NCBI RefSeq assembly: GCF_009727055.1
Contig: NC_052358.1
Coordinates: forward strand, 41,653,337-41,717,336
Length of the DNA stretch: 64,000 bases
DNA from: Benincasa hispida
Lineage: Eukaryota; Streptophyta; Magnoliopsida; Cucurbitales; Cucurbitaceae
Direction of reading: 5' to 3'
The notes beneath the pieces are model-generated. The model saw only the letters and a list, made by a program, of their open reading frames with translations, was not told the DNA's origin and ran no database searches. Of this stretch, positions 34,478 through 46,202 are shown in pieces. Numbering within the stretch: position 1 is the stretch's first letter; the number at the start of each line of letters is the position of its first letter. Made by a program: the position numbers and the translations under genes.

Positions 34478-34818
34478 AGGGTAATTGCAATTGGTAGCAT
34501 TTTTAAGAATAATAATCAAGTGTATAACATCATTTTTTTTTAAAAATTGCAAATATAGACAAGTTTATTAGCGATAGACTTTTATCATTGATAGACTCTT
34601 ACCAGTGATATGGTCTATAACTGATAGACTCCTACAAATAATATGGTATATCACTGATAGACTATTTAAATTTGGCTATATTTGCAATTTTTTTTACATT
34701 ATGTTATATCTGCTAAACTTTGGGTCTAAACATATTTGCAACTGTCCCTTAAATCTATCTCTAACCTATTAGCTTAAACTTTTGATCAATCGGTAATTTA
34801 AGATATTGCAATTACCCT
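34478..34818. mobile_element. MITE with perfect 14-base inverted ends and internal foldback
   Basis: AGGGTAATTGCAAT at 34478-34491 is exactly the reverse complement of 34805-34818. Inside, a second inverted pair (aaaattgcaaatata around 34543 and tatatttgcaatttt around 34677) brackets several 'tgatagact' and 'agtgatat' repeats. The 'tatcactgatagact' wording is familiar from cucurbit genomic repeats. No coding, and no clear TSD. Confidence 0.7.
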
Positions 34819-35913
34819 TGCCTTTTGGCTTCATGATCACAATTTTTTAACCACAATTAAATGAAAGAGAAACGTGCAAGTGTGCCATCCATACTTGACA
34901 AAAATAGCTTTTAACAAGTATTTTCAATAATTTTTGTCAAAATTATTTAAATAAAAAAGAGTTTTTTTTAAACACTTTTTTTCTCAAGTCAATCTAGACG
35001 AACCCTAAATTTATAAGGGGCAATAGCAACTTTAATAAAAAAATAAATTGAAAATTGGCCGTTCAATCTAGACAGGCCCTAGGTTTTTCTTTTGTTGCAA
35101 ACATGACAAAAAAATTTTGCCTGAAAATTTGATTTCTATGTGATATTATGTGATTATAATTTGATTATAAAAAAGTTGAAATCATGACGTTGGTTTCTTA
35201 AAATGTATTTACCATACAATATAATTTCCGTATTTATAAATCATAAATAAATTGGAAATTTTCAATAGGCAGAATATGCAAGTGTGCCCTCCATACTTAA
35301 GATTTATATGACCAAATATTGAATTCTGAAATTTCATTGATAAGTATTCCAAGAATGTCTTTATAACAAATCAACATTCTTTTTATTTTCCAAATTTTTC
35401 TCCCTCATTTTTATCATTTTCCATTTTTTTTTTTCCCTTTCTTCCACAGCCTAGCATGTTCGTCTCCATCGATTACATTTGCAAAGTTCTTATAATTTGG
35501 AAAGATTAAAATTCGAGAAATGTATTGTTGTCTCATTATCCGAAATCTCAACGCCGAATCGCTGTCATACTTCAATCGCTCAAACGACGAGCAAATTTTC
35601 TATTCATAGACGGCCTTTTCAGTAATCTCGTCTTGAAACTAGTAACTTAGAATCACTTTGATTCTGTCCCGACCGACTGTCTCTTGATCCAAAAGCTTAA
35701 GTTCATAGGTGAAAGGTGAATTTAATTAAAAAAACAATATTATTGGACTTGAACATATGACTTTCCGGACCACATCATCAAATTACACTTGGCATAAATT
35801 TTACATCACTAAAGAAAACTTAACATTAATAAAGAAAAGAAAACAAAATGAAACAGAAAAAACATCGCAGAAATACAGACATAGGCAACGCCATGGCATT
35901 AATTCTTATTTCT
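34819..35913. other. Intergenic, 3' flank of the lectin kinase
   Basis: No supported gene. 'tcaatctagac' occurs at 34988 and 35064 with similar surroundings, a short direct repeat. The plus-strand frames at 35757-35942 and 35848-36063 are antisense shadows at the end of the kinase gene. Confidence 0.5.
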
Positions 35914-37806
35914 TCAACGACCTATATCAAGGCTTACCGTAATGGAAGGCTGTTTAGATGTCATCGATGTAAAAGGAGCATGATAGGAAGGAATAGGCAT
36001 TTTAGTAGGAAGATTTGGCATCCTTGTCTCAAAATTAAGTACTCGAATTGCTTGTTTTATTGAAGGTCTAAGATTAGGATCTGGATAAGTACTCCATAAT
36101 CCAACGAGCATCAAACATTCTATTTGTTTTTTGTCATAATTAGATTGCAATTTCTCATCTATGGCCACAAGCAATTGTCCACTTCCATAGAGATCCCAAA
36201 CGCACTCCACCAAACCCTTGTGAGATTCCTCTTCCATGACGGTTCTTGACATTCTCCCCGTAGCAATTTCTAAAGCAACCACTCCAAAGCTAAAAATATC
36301 AGATTCTTTACTAGCTTTGCCAGTGTTTATGTACTCAGGCGCTAAGTAACCTAAAGTTCCTACCAACCCAGTTGTTTGAGTGCCTAAATCATAGTCAATT
36401 AAACGAGCTAGCCCAAAATCCCCAAGCTTGGTGTTGAAACTTGAATCTAACATAACATTACTAGATTTAATATCTTTATGAACCACACATTGCTCCCATT
36501 CTTCGTGAAGGTACAACAATGCAGAGGCTAAACCTAAAGCAATATTGTATCTCACAGGCCAAGCAAGGCAGCTTCTTCTACCAAAAAGATGAAAATCAAG
36601 GCTACCATTTGACATGTATTCATAGACTAACAAGAACTCGCCCTTGTCGTGGCACCAACCGATGAGTTGTACAAGATTGCGATGACGGAGTCTACTAATG
36701 ATCTTAACCTCAGTTATGTATTCCTTTCTTCCTTGTTTCGAACTTCCTGAAATTTTCTTCACGGCTATTGTCAAATCCATGTCTGGAAGGTACCCTCTGT
36801 ACACTGCACCGAATCCACCTTGACCAAGCTTCCTTTTGTTTGAGAAGTTGTTGGTAGCCATGGCAAGAAGCTTCCGGGAAAACCTTCTGGGTCCTGCTCC
36901 TCTTTCGAAATCGTCGTTAATGGATGTCAAGTTTACTTCCTCAACATTTTCTTGCTCTTCTTTTCTTTTTCTCTTTCAATCTCCTAAATACTATAGTAAT
37001 TGAAATTGCTGCCATGGTAATCATCAAAACGCCAAGTGGAATAATTACAACCACAACTATATTAACTTTGCTCCCATTATTATCATTTTCAGCTTTTGGC
37101 TTTGATAATATATCCAAGCTCGAGCTGAATTCCCATGATAATAGGCTAAGTTGCTCTGAAAATGAACCACTAGAAGCTGAAATCCTACGGTCGCCCATTG
37201 AGGAAGAATCTTCATGAGATCAATCTGGTAACTCAAAGTTGTATTTTCAAGAGAAGTTGCTGTCTTTTCATTATTCCATGAAACACTCAAGTATTTAGTG
37301 ATTGAATCATAGGAAATAAACACATCAACAGTGTCCAAACTATGTAAGCTGACGTTCCACCTTGTGAAATTAGAGGAAGCAATGGAGTTAATATTGATAC
37401 CCACATGTTCAAAAGTAGGATCCCATCCACTAGAGAGAGTATCGAAAAGGCCAAGATACCCAGCAGCTGAGTTTGGAGGGATACGAAACCCAGCTGAAGC
37501 CAAAAAAAAGGCAATCCGATTTCCAAAAGCAAAAGCCTGTCGAGTATCAATGGTGAAGGTGAAGTGGGTATTGAAATCGGTGATCTTTCCTGTTTCAGAG
37601 TCCCAAATTGGCACAGCATCTTTGTAAACAGCCCAACCAACACTACAGGTAGACTGAGGATCAATAAACATAACTGCTCCATAAGAAGAAATTGCATCTC
37701 CTTGGAAAAGTAAACGGTTTTCATTCGGCTGGAATGGATCAATTTTGAGAAAAACTGAGATAACAGAGAGAGGAAGATAGAGAAGAATAAAGAGATGACT
37801 TAGCAT
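35914..37806 (-). CDS. L-type lectin-domain receptor kinase (LecRK IX-like), two frame breaks
   Basis: Start ATG 37806-37804; stop at 35914. Layout: signal peptide (MLSHLFILLYLPLSVISVF), legume-lectin domain to about 37100 (THFTFTID, RIAFFLAS, GYLGLF, EHVGININS, DVFISYD, LLSWEF), transmembrane helix (VNIVVVVIIPLGVLMITMA, ~37060-37000), then a kinase in the 36930-35914 frame. The kinase shows GQGGFGAVYRG, the ATP Lys in IAVKKI, HKDIKSSN, GDFG, APEY and SDIFSFGVV. Such receptors sit in the plasma membrane and signal in defence. As written, the frame shifts by -1 at the A run 37180-37182 and by +1 within 36951-36976. Both lie in homopolymer-rich DNA, so assembly error is as likely as true mutation. 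The catalytic HRD is HKD. In the lectin domain GLF runs straight into DTLSSGWDP, so about 20 residues including the metal-binding VEF are absent. No introns, as usual for this family. Confidence 0.85.
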
Positions 37807-37952
37807 TGTAAAGTCATACAAGCAAGGACTCGTGTGGCTGCACGAACCAAAAACAAAGGAGTAGTGGGACATTGATAAGCACTTAACGAAAAAACTATGA
37901 ACTTCGTAGTAACAACAAGAAAAGAAAAGAAAAATCTGATATTTATTGTTCT

Positions 37953-37960
37953 TTATATAA
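37953..37960 (-). promoter_or_regulatory. TATA box of the lectin kinase gene
   Basis: The minus strand reads TATATAA about 150 bases upstream of the ATG at 37806. Expected transcription start near 37925 gives a 5' leader of about 120 bases. The open frame upstream of the ATG (to 37986) is leader sequence by this reading. Confidence 0.5.
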
Positions 37961-37986
37961 TTGTTCCAAATATATTTAACTATCAA

Positions 37987-38639
37987 ACTCCACTTTCATG
38001 ATTGAATATGTCAAATGAATTTGACAAGTTTATTTATTTAATGGCTTATAAGTTATATATATATATATATATTATTATAGATATATATATATATGTTAGG
38101 AAAAATCATTTTGTGATCCACTTTAAAATTCTATTATATATAGTGTTAACTTAATTTTATATTTTTTTTTCCAAGTCAACCATTTTTAAAACCGTTTAAT
38201 ATGTAATATAACAAAAAAAGTAAAATATATTTTTAATAATAATATCTTTATTTGTTGTTTCTTTCGTTATTAAATTCTTCGTATATTGTCAAAACGAGTA
38301 TAACACAATTAACATACGAATGTGCTAGTAATCATACTTGTTGTAGTTTGAATCCCTCTACTCTTCATTATACTAAAAAAGATCTCTATGGATTAGATTT
38401 GGTATTAGAAAGTAAGTGCATGCAAAGGGAAGAAAACTTTACACCATTCACAATGTTGAGATGCTTCATCGTCGGGTTTTTTGGCTTGGAGTCCTATTTA
38501 GGTCCAATTATCTCCATAATCTTTTATCTTGATTTTTCCCAAGTTCTCTAAATTACTCTAGTCCTTATATATGCTCCATTAGTCACTAGTAAGCTATGTT
38601 ACAAGCTTATAAAATCTATCAAATTCACATAGGTTATCA
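37987..38639. other. Upstream region of the lectin kinase, TA repeats, no gene
   Basis: TA-dinucleotide repeats run at about 38055-38097, then A+T-rich DNA. A 99-residue plus frame at 38252-38551 has no recognisable domain. The start of the Copia relic to the right is near 38640. Confidence 0.5.
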
Positions 38640-39467
38640 AATCATACATTCTTTTATTGATGACTGCTTTGATTTTACTTTTGTATATTTGCTGAAAAAC
38701 AAAAGTGATACGTTTGATGCCTTCAAATTGTTTGTATTAAATTAGAGAATAAGTTTAATAGAAAGGTTAAAAGACTTCGAAGTGATAGGGGAATTGAGTA
38801 TGACTCGGACAGTTTTAATGAGTTCTTTAACTCACATGGAATAATATACAAAAAGACTGCACCTTACTCTACTAAAATGAACGGAAAAGCTGAAAGAAAA
38901 AATAAAACTTTAATCATCCTTACCGTGTGTTATGTCTTAAATAGAATCCCATCTAAAAACACAACTTCATCCTACGAAATCCTCAAGAATAAAAAACCAA
39001 ACCTATCATATTTTAGAACATGAGGTTGTCTAGCCTATGTAAGGATTTCAGACCCTAAAAGTAGAAAGCTATAGTAGAGCCTATGAGTATTTTTTTAGGT
39101 TATGCCATAAATAGTAAAGTCTATAGGTTCTATTATCTGATAAATCAAGTGATCATTGAGTCAAATGATGCCGACATCTTTGAGGATAGATGCCCTTTTA
39201 AATCGAAAAATAGTGGGGGCTCGGGATCTAGTAGTCTAACACTAGTTAGAAATCCTACCTTTGTAGAAGAAACCAACACAGGACCTAGAAAAAGCAAAAG
39301 AGCTAGAACCGTCAAGGATTTCGGGGATGACTTCCAGACATATAATGTAGAAGAATATCTCAAAGATCTAAAAGCTGCCTTGTCCTCAGTAGATGCCAAC
39401 TTATGGCAAGAAGCCATAAATGATGACATGGACTCTCTTGAGTCAAATAGAACTTGACACTTAGCAG
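38640..39467 (+). pseudogene. Copia integrase / RT-start relic (element F)
   Basis: Plus strand in changing frames: DDCFDFTFVYLLKNKSDTF, KRLRSDRGIEYDSDSFNEF, APYSTKMNGKAERKNKT (integrase core with the region of the catalytic Glu), then YVLNRIPSKNTT, YEILKNKKPNLSYF and SIFLGYAINSKVYRFY. The linker TGPRKSKRARTVKDFGDDF follows, and the first residues of reverse transcriptase (WQEAINDDMDSLESNRT). Several stops and frame shifts. At 39468 an LTR of another element interrupts it. Confidence 0.85.
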
Positions 39468-40611
39468 TGATGGAACATACACATGCACAACAGAAGAAAA
39501 CCGAATCTAAAGTACTCTAATTACGTGAATTACAAAGATAAGCATGCAATAGAAACAAATAAAAGGGGAAAAGAATACAACCTTTGTAAACTTTGAATCT
39601 TCTCCAAATTAGCTCCAATCTCCTCACAAACGGTTCGTAGACCACTATGAGAATCTTCCCGACTATTCTCCAGCTTTAGAACGGGATGGTGGGATCCGGT
39701 GAGTGACTAATTTGGAGAGGAAAAAGCTAAAACTTTAAGAGAAAAAGGGGATGAGATTATCACATAATCTCATCAATTTTCACTAAGGCCAAAAGTTTTT
39801 TAAATTCAATAAACACTCACTTTTAAAGACCATTACATGCAAAACATCTAACTTTGAGTTTGATGAGAATTTGACACGAAAAAAATCTACCAACTCAAAG
39901 TGGGATTTAGTGAGGCAAGTATCTTCAAATGAAGACAACATTTAGCAATTCAATAGTTGGAATTTCTCACTAACAAATGTTGGATCTTTCCACTAACTTG
40001 GTCAAAGTTTGACTCTCGAAGTCCAAAGTCAACAAATTTGACTTTTTGACTTTCAAAAATCAAAAGTCAACAATTAACTTCCATTGCATTTTTTACCTAA
40101 TCAACAATTTGACTTTTAATGCAATTTTGAAAAATTTCATTTAATTTCAAAATTAATTCTAATAATCAATTTTAAAATTAAATTAATATTAAATAATTAA
40201 TTAAACAATTTAATTAATTTAATTTAATATTAAATCCAACACTAATCCCAATTTATATGAATCCCTATTCATAATCTTGATATTTAAATCTTATTTAAAT
40301 ATCTTCTATTTTCTCTCTTTTTATGTTTATTTCACAACAAACATTAGGTTAAATATATCGTATATATTTACCGCTTTGCTCCCAAAATAGAATTTGAACA
40401 CTTCAGATTCGTTTGTCATACTATTCTTAGGTTTAGTCTGATATGCAAGGGGACCTCATGGACCTATAGAACATGAACTCCAATGATTCAAATTAATCGG
40501 TTAAACTCTTTAACCTAATTAACCACCATTTGTTAACTACCGGGTCACTCCACTAAAGCCTAGTAGTTGCACTTCCCTCACTGTAGATATATTATGTCCA
40601 CTTGATATAAT
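39468..40611 (-). repeat. Truncated Copia-type LTR (element H)
   Basis: The left end TGATGGAACATACACATG (39468) opens right after the broken RT codons of element F, so it is an insertion edge. It shares blocks with other LTRs here ('cactccactaaagcctag', 'tgcacttccctcactgtag', 'ccaaggggacctcat'-type). It ends at 40611, where a different LTR begins with TGAAGG, so about one third is missing on the right. Confidence 0.65.
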
Positions 40612-42218
40612 CTGAAGGAACTCTTTGTGGAGAGAACCTTGAGTGGAAGCAGATTGATCAAATTCCATTTTTCATTGAATATAAATTTCACAGTAAACAA
40701 GAAACAAGATATGCATTTAATTATAAATTACAGCATGCTAAAGAAAATGTTTCAGAAACTTTCTTCACGAATTTCCCTCGAACAGTTCACGAACCTTTTG
40801 AAGACTTTCTCTAAGAAAAAAACCTCGAACAAGTTAGAATACTACCACGAATGTTTTCTCGGTATTCTCAGGGTGAGAACCCAGGAGTGGTGGGCTTTGG
40901 TTATTTTGGATTTGAGGAAATTTTGTGGAGAGGAAGGATTGAGAATGTTCTCAAAAACTCAAAACAAACACATAAAACTCTTTTGTTTTTTTTTCTCTAT
41001 CTCAAAGTTGTTCAAAAAATAACCACCTACCACTTACGTGGGTGGAGAGAAAAGAAGAGGAAGGGAGTTGTAACTCCCTCCTTATNAATATAACACATAA
41101 CCTATAGTTTTAATATTGTATCGCATACAATATAAACTATAGTTTCTTTCTCTTTTATATGACATTTAATATAAACCATATTTATATTAAATTTAATAAC
41201 TATGAATCCAATTCATAGAAACTATATTTGAATCTTATTCAAATATTTATTTCCTCTCATTAAGCTATAATGTATCAAATATATTATCATAATTATATCA
41301 CATATAGTTGAATCAACTTAATTATATCATATATAATTAAATCCCTCTATTAATTTGAACAATTCAAATTAATCAAAAAATTGATTCTCATTTAATCCTA
41401 TTGAACTACCAAGGGGACCTCATAGACTTGTAGCCTGAAGTTCCAATGGTACATGAATAATTAATTAAACTCTTTAATTAAGCTATTCTAATTATTCACC
41501 ATCCGTTAACTATCAGACACTCCACTAAAGCCCGATAACTGCACTATTCATACAGATATATTTTTGTGTCCACTAGATATAATCAATCAACAATACGATG
41601 ACCCTTCACAAATTGCTCGTAAGTACAGCTAGGTCAAATTACCATTTTGCCCCTATAGTTACATCTAAACCCCTCTCGGGCCAAAAGAAGGTGTGGTGTT
41701 ACATTGTTCAAGACCAGAATCAGCTTTTAAGGGAGAAATTTATCTACTTACCCTTACCTCGGGGAATGAGTGCATTCCATCTTGTGTAGCTATGTTCCCA
41801 GCTCCTTAATTGGACGAATCCTGAAAATTATAGGCTTATTGAGTTGGCGATCTGGCCACTCTCACCCATACAAATCAAAGGACCGCTCTCATAGACATGA
41901 GTTCACAATTCATTCAGGATTCAGGTCATGCTACCTATGGTCATCCTGGTGAAATGTAAGTCTATTGTGAACGACGTTATATAATGAGACTAAACATTTC
42001 GTGGTCTGGTCTTATACAAACTCCTTTGTATAAAATATCCTCGCTCGCATGTCTATACATGAATGATCAGGATCAAATCATTTGTAGCATTTTAAAACAA
42101 TTGTAATACCTACAAAGTAGGTTCTATTCGTAGTGTCACCAGGATAAGATACCCAACCTTATCCATTTACTACAGACCATTTAGGTTATCACTTAAACAT
42201 GATCCACCAGTATATCTC
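40612..42218 (-). repeat. Truncated Copia LTR of the element A family
   Basis: The left end TGAAGGAACTCTTTGTGG matches the same end of the 21681-23672 LTR (TGAAGGATCTCTAAATG, then AGAGAACC and GCGGAAGCAGAT-type text). Colinear blocks follow to 'tttaggttatcacttaaa', after which about 190 bases present in the longer LTR are lacking and the LTR at 42219 starts. An undetermined base (n) lies at 41086. Confidence 0.75.
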
Positions 42219-44059
42219 TGAAGGAATGATATATCAAGCAACAGAAGACTTCAGAATTAATAAGCACATAAACTACATTTAGTTTGAGTTTTAAGCATAT
42301 TATTCTTATGATACTCATAAAAGGGTTTGAAACACATATTACCTTTAAAAATTTTCTTCACAAATTCAACTGAAATCCACCAAATAGGGCTTGAAACTTT
42401 AAAAGGACTACCACCAAGATCTTCTCTACTATGCTCAAGCTGGAACGTGTGGTGAAAATATTTAAATCAAGTTGAATTGATGAATAACAAGTGAGGGATG
42501 TGTAGGGCTTTGGTTTTCACTTTAGTAAGTAAAACTCTGATTGCTTGATGATCTTCATGCATGGAGCTACTATATATAGGTAGAAATCATGAAATACAAT
42601 AGGCTGCATGGAGGGCACCACCTGCTTTGATCATATCAATTTACAATTGGATTTTGGTGATAATCCATCAAAATGTGGTAAGTGGATTTTTCCTAAAAAT
42701 AGAATTTTCAAAAATCATTTTTATTTTTATTTTTAAATTAGTTTTATAAAATTATTAAAAAAATAATTAATTTAAATAAAACTAATTTTAATTTATTTTT
42801 AATATTAATATCTAAATATTAAATTAATAAAATATCAATATCACAAATAAATCAATTTTATATTTAAATCATAATTTAAATATTAATTGATTTTCCAATT
42901 TTGTTTAATTTCAATTAAATTAAACGTTTTTAATTGTATCATATACAATCAATCGAAACCCCCTAAAATTTGAATTTGAACATTTCAAATTCATAAGCCT
43001 AATTTCATACATCAATACTTAATTTGTTATTCCAATTTAATGAGCTAATAGAGGGACCTAATGGATCTACAAATCATGAGCTCCAACGATATGTAATTAA
43101 TTCATTAAAACTCTTTAATCGAATTGATTACTATTTGTTAACTATCAAGACATATCACTATAGCTTAATAGTTGCACTCTCTTCACTGTAGATACATTTT
43201 TGTCCATATAAACCATAATCAGTAAGTGGATCCTTCACAGGTTGTTCGTAATTACAGCTGGGTCAAAAATATCATTTTACCCCTATAAATACATCTCATT
43301 CCTTAAGTTCACACTGACTCTCTAATGAACAATTTGATTCATAATACTACTTATGCATCATGACTTTTTCTATCATGAGAAGGCGGGACCCCGATTGTTC
43401 AAGACTTGAAATCGACACTTAAAAGAACAACCTATCTGCTAACTCTAAAATGGGTAGGAGTGAATTCCATCTTGCAGGGCTATGTCTCTAGCTATCCATC
43501 CGGTCTTATCCCCAAAATGGAAGGCTTATTGAGCAGTGCTATTGGACTACTCTCACCTATGCAGATCAAAGAATAATCCCGAATAAACAAGAGTTCATAG
43601 CTAGATCAGGATTAAGATTGAGTTATCGTAGGTTACTTAAGTATGAAATAGTCAATTTTAACAGTAAACGATCGTTATAAAAAAAAAGTGACTATTTCGT
43701 GGTCCAGTCTATATGCCGGATGCCCCTTCTCACATGTCTCTACATGAATGATCTATGGATTATGTCATTTGTATTAACTATACAAAATGGGCCGCATCCA
43801 ATAGTATTACCTGGATGAGATACCCAATTTTATCCATATACTTATAGACCATTTAGGCTATATACTATTATTGATCCTGTTTATGTCACCACATAAGAAT
43901 AAAGTATTTATACTAGAGCCATGGATATGTTTATTGGATTTTCATAATAGAATGCAAAATCAATAACTTTATTGAATAAGACACTTAATAATATTTTATT
44001 CATAAATAGAATGTTTAACACAAGATTTACGAACTGCGAGTTCTAGGACATTCTCAACA
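42219..44059 (-). repeat. 3' LTR of Copia element B (1,841 bases)
   Basis: On the minus strand starts TGTTGAGAATGTCC (44059) and ends ATTCCTTCA (42219). The pol relic of element B lies just upstream on that strand. It shares the 'ggttgttcgtaattacagctgggtc' zone with the other LTRs of this cluster (compare 'attgctcgtaagtacagttgggcc' in the element A LTR). No partner 5' LTR remains, since the 5' end is cut near 54780. Confidence 0.8.
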
Positions 44060-44306
44060 ATGTCTCATTTGGACTAAAACTCCAGTGAGAATAAATATAT
44101 ATAATACAATGTTGAGAAAAATAAAGGGAAAATACAATAAACTAGGGCATCTCTAATACCATATAAATTCTCCCACTTGCCCTAGATTATGTTGCTCGGA
44201 GTCTTAGTCTAACCAGGTGGCCCTCAAACACTTTAGCCGGGAGGGCCTTCGTAAATGGATCGACAAGGTTGTCTTCAGAGGCTATCTTCGTGATGATCAC
44301 GTCTCC

Positions 44307-44848
44307 TCAGTGTACTATCTCTCTGATAAGATGGTACTTTCTTTCAATATGTTTTCCATGTTTGTGACTCCTTGGTTCTTTTGAGTTGGCAACAACACCA
44401 CTATTGTCACGATACAGTATGATAAGTAGGTGCATATCTGGAACTACTTCCAAGTCAGCCAAGAATTTGCATAGCCATACTGATTCTTTAGCGGCTTCAC
44501 ATGCGACTACGTATTCTGCTTCCATTGTGGAGTCAGTGATATAACTTTTCTTAATGCTTCTCCAAACTATAGTTCCTCCATTGAGAGTGAAAACTTCTTT
44601 TGAGTTGGAAACAACACCACTATTGTCATAATATAGTGTGATAGGTAGGTACATATCTGAAACTACTTCCATGTTAGCCAAGAACTTGCGTAGCCATACT
44701 GCTTCTTTAACGGCTTCACATGCGGCTATGTATTTTGCTTCCATCGTGGAGTCAATGATACAACTTTGCTCAATGCTTCTCCAAACTATACTCCTCCATT
44801 GAGAGTGACAACTAATCCTAAAGTAGATTTCCTTGAATCCACGCCAGT
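44307..44848 (-). pseudogene. Copia RNase H with a 219-base tandem duplication (element B)
   Basis: Two tandem copies of the same RNase H segment, one starting at the ttcttttgag at 44595 and one at 44376 (plus coordinates), 219 bases (73 codons) apart. Each has TLNGG, a VWRSIK-type stretch, DSTMEAxY, ACEAxKExVWLxKFLA and LYxDNSGVVxNSKE, where x marks differing residues. The second copy runs on into KHIERKYHLIREIV, the normal continuation. The duplication is in frame, so the 145-residue frame reads through both. At the first copy's upstream end the frame is broken. Confidence 0.85.
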
Positions 44849-46020
44849 CTAGAAATCAAAATCAGTGTATTCGGTAAGGATCAAATCCTTAGGTCTATAC
44901 AGAAGCATATAGTCCTTCGTTCCCCTTAGAAACTTGAGGATGTTTTTGACAGCGGTCGAATGACCATGTCCTGGATTGGATTGGAACCTACTAACGATTC
45001 CAATTGCAAAATATATGTCAGGACGTGTACATAACATTGCGTACATCAAACTCCCAATTGCAGATGCATATGGAATTCTTGTCATTGCCTCAACATCTTG
45101 AGGTGTCTTAGGACGCTGTCCTTCGAAAAATGAATTCCATGTCTAAAAGGTAACATACCTTTTTTTTTAGAATTTTTCATATTATATCTTAACAACATCT
45201 TGTCAATATAAGATACCTGAGATAGTGCTAGGGTTCTATTCTTTCGATTCCGAAAAATCTGTATTCCTAGAATGTATTGAGCATCACCCAAATCTTTCAT
45301 TTGGAACTGTATTGCTAACCATCTCTTTACGTCAGCAAGGAAGCTTGCCTCATTCCCAATGATCAAGATATCATCAACATAAAGAACTAAGAATTTTACA
45401 GTTTTGTTGACTATCTTCTTGTATACACAAAGTTCGTCAACATTCTATTCAAAGCCATAAGATTTGACCACAGTATCAACTCTTATATTCCAGGATCTTG
45501 AAGCTTGTTTTAACCCATAAATGGATCGTTTAAGCTTACAAACTTTCTGTTCCTATCCTTGTTCAATGAACCCTTCTAGTTGAGACATAAAAGTATTTTC
45601 ATCAAGATGGTTGTTCAGAAAAGCTGTCTTGATATCCATTTCCCATATTTCATAGTCATAATATGTGGTAATGGATAGAAGTATTCTAATCGATTTTATC
45701 ATGACAACAGAAGAAAAAGTTTTTTCATAACCAATCCCTTCTCGTTGGGTAAAACCTTTTGTCATGAGTCTTGCTTTATAGGTTTGCACCTTGCCAGTTT
45801 GGTCTTGTTTTCTTTTGTAGATCGATTTGCAACCTATAGATTTAACCCCATTTGGTTGATCTACAAGTTTCCAGACAGAGTTGAAGTACATAGACTCCAT
45901 TTCAACGTCCTTGGCTTTTATCCACTGTTCCCTGTTAACATCTTCCATTGCCTTTTTAAGGGTTAATGGATCCTTTAATCCATCATCATGTATGATGTTT
46001 TGAGTTTTTGTTAAACCCAT
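44849..46020 (-). pseudogene. Copia reverse transcriptase relic (element B)
   Basis: 46020-45553: DPLTLKKAMEDVNREQW, MESMYFNSVWKLVDQP, KVQTYKARLMTKGFTQREGI, MDIKTAFLNNHLDE. A stop near 45550 and another near 45446 follow. 45410-45082 has the palm motif LYVDDILIIGNEASFL and QFQMKDLGDAQYILG. 45085-44849 has IPYASAIGSLMYAMLCTRPD and FQSNPGHGHSTAVKNILKF. The YVDD catalytic pair is intact, but stops and frame changes prevent a continuous product. A plus-strand frame at 45745-45966 is a shadow. Confidence 0.88.
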
Positions 46021-46202
46021 ATGGCGTTCACTTTGTTGAATAACCCTCCTACTACGTCAAGATATACTTAACTCTTGAGATGGACGTGATGGGACAACAA
46101 CAGTTGTTGATGGATTAACTTGATCAGCAACTCTTATTGATGTTTCTATAGCATCTTTGATCATTTCTTGCAATATTAGTTTACTGCGAGGTAGATGATT
46201 TT

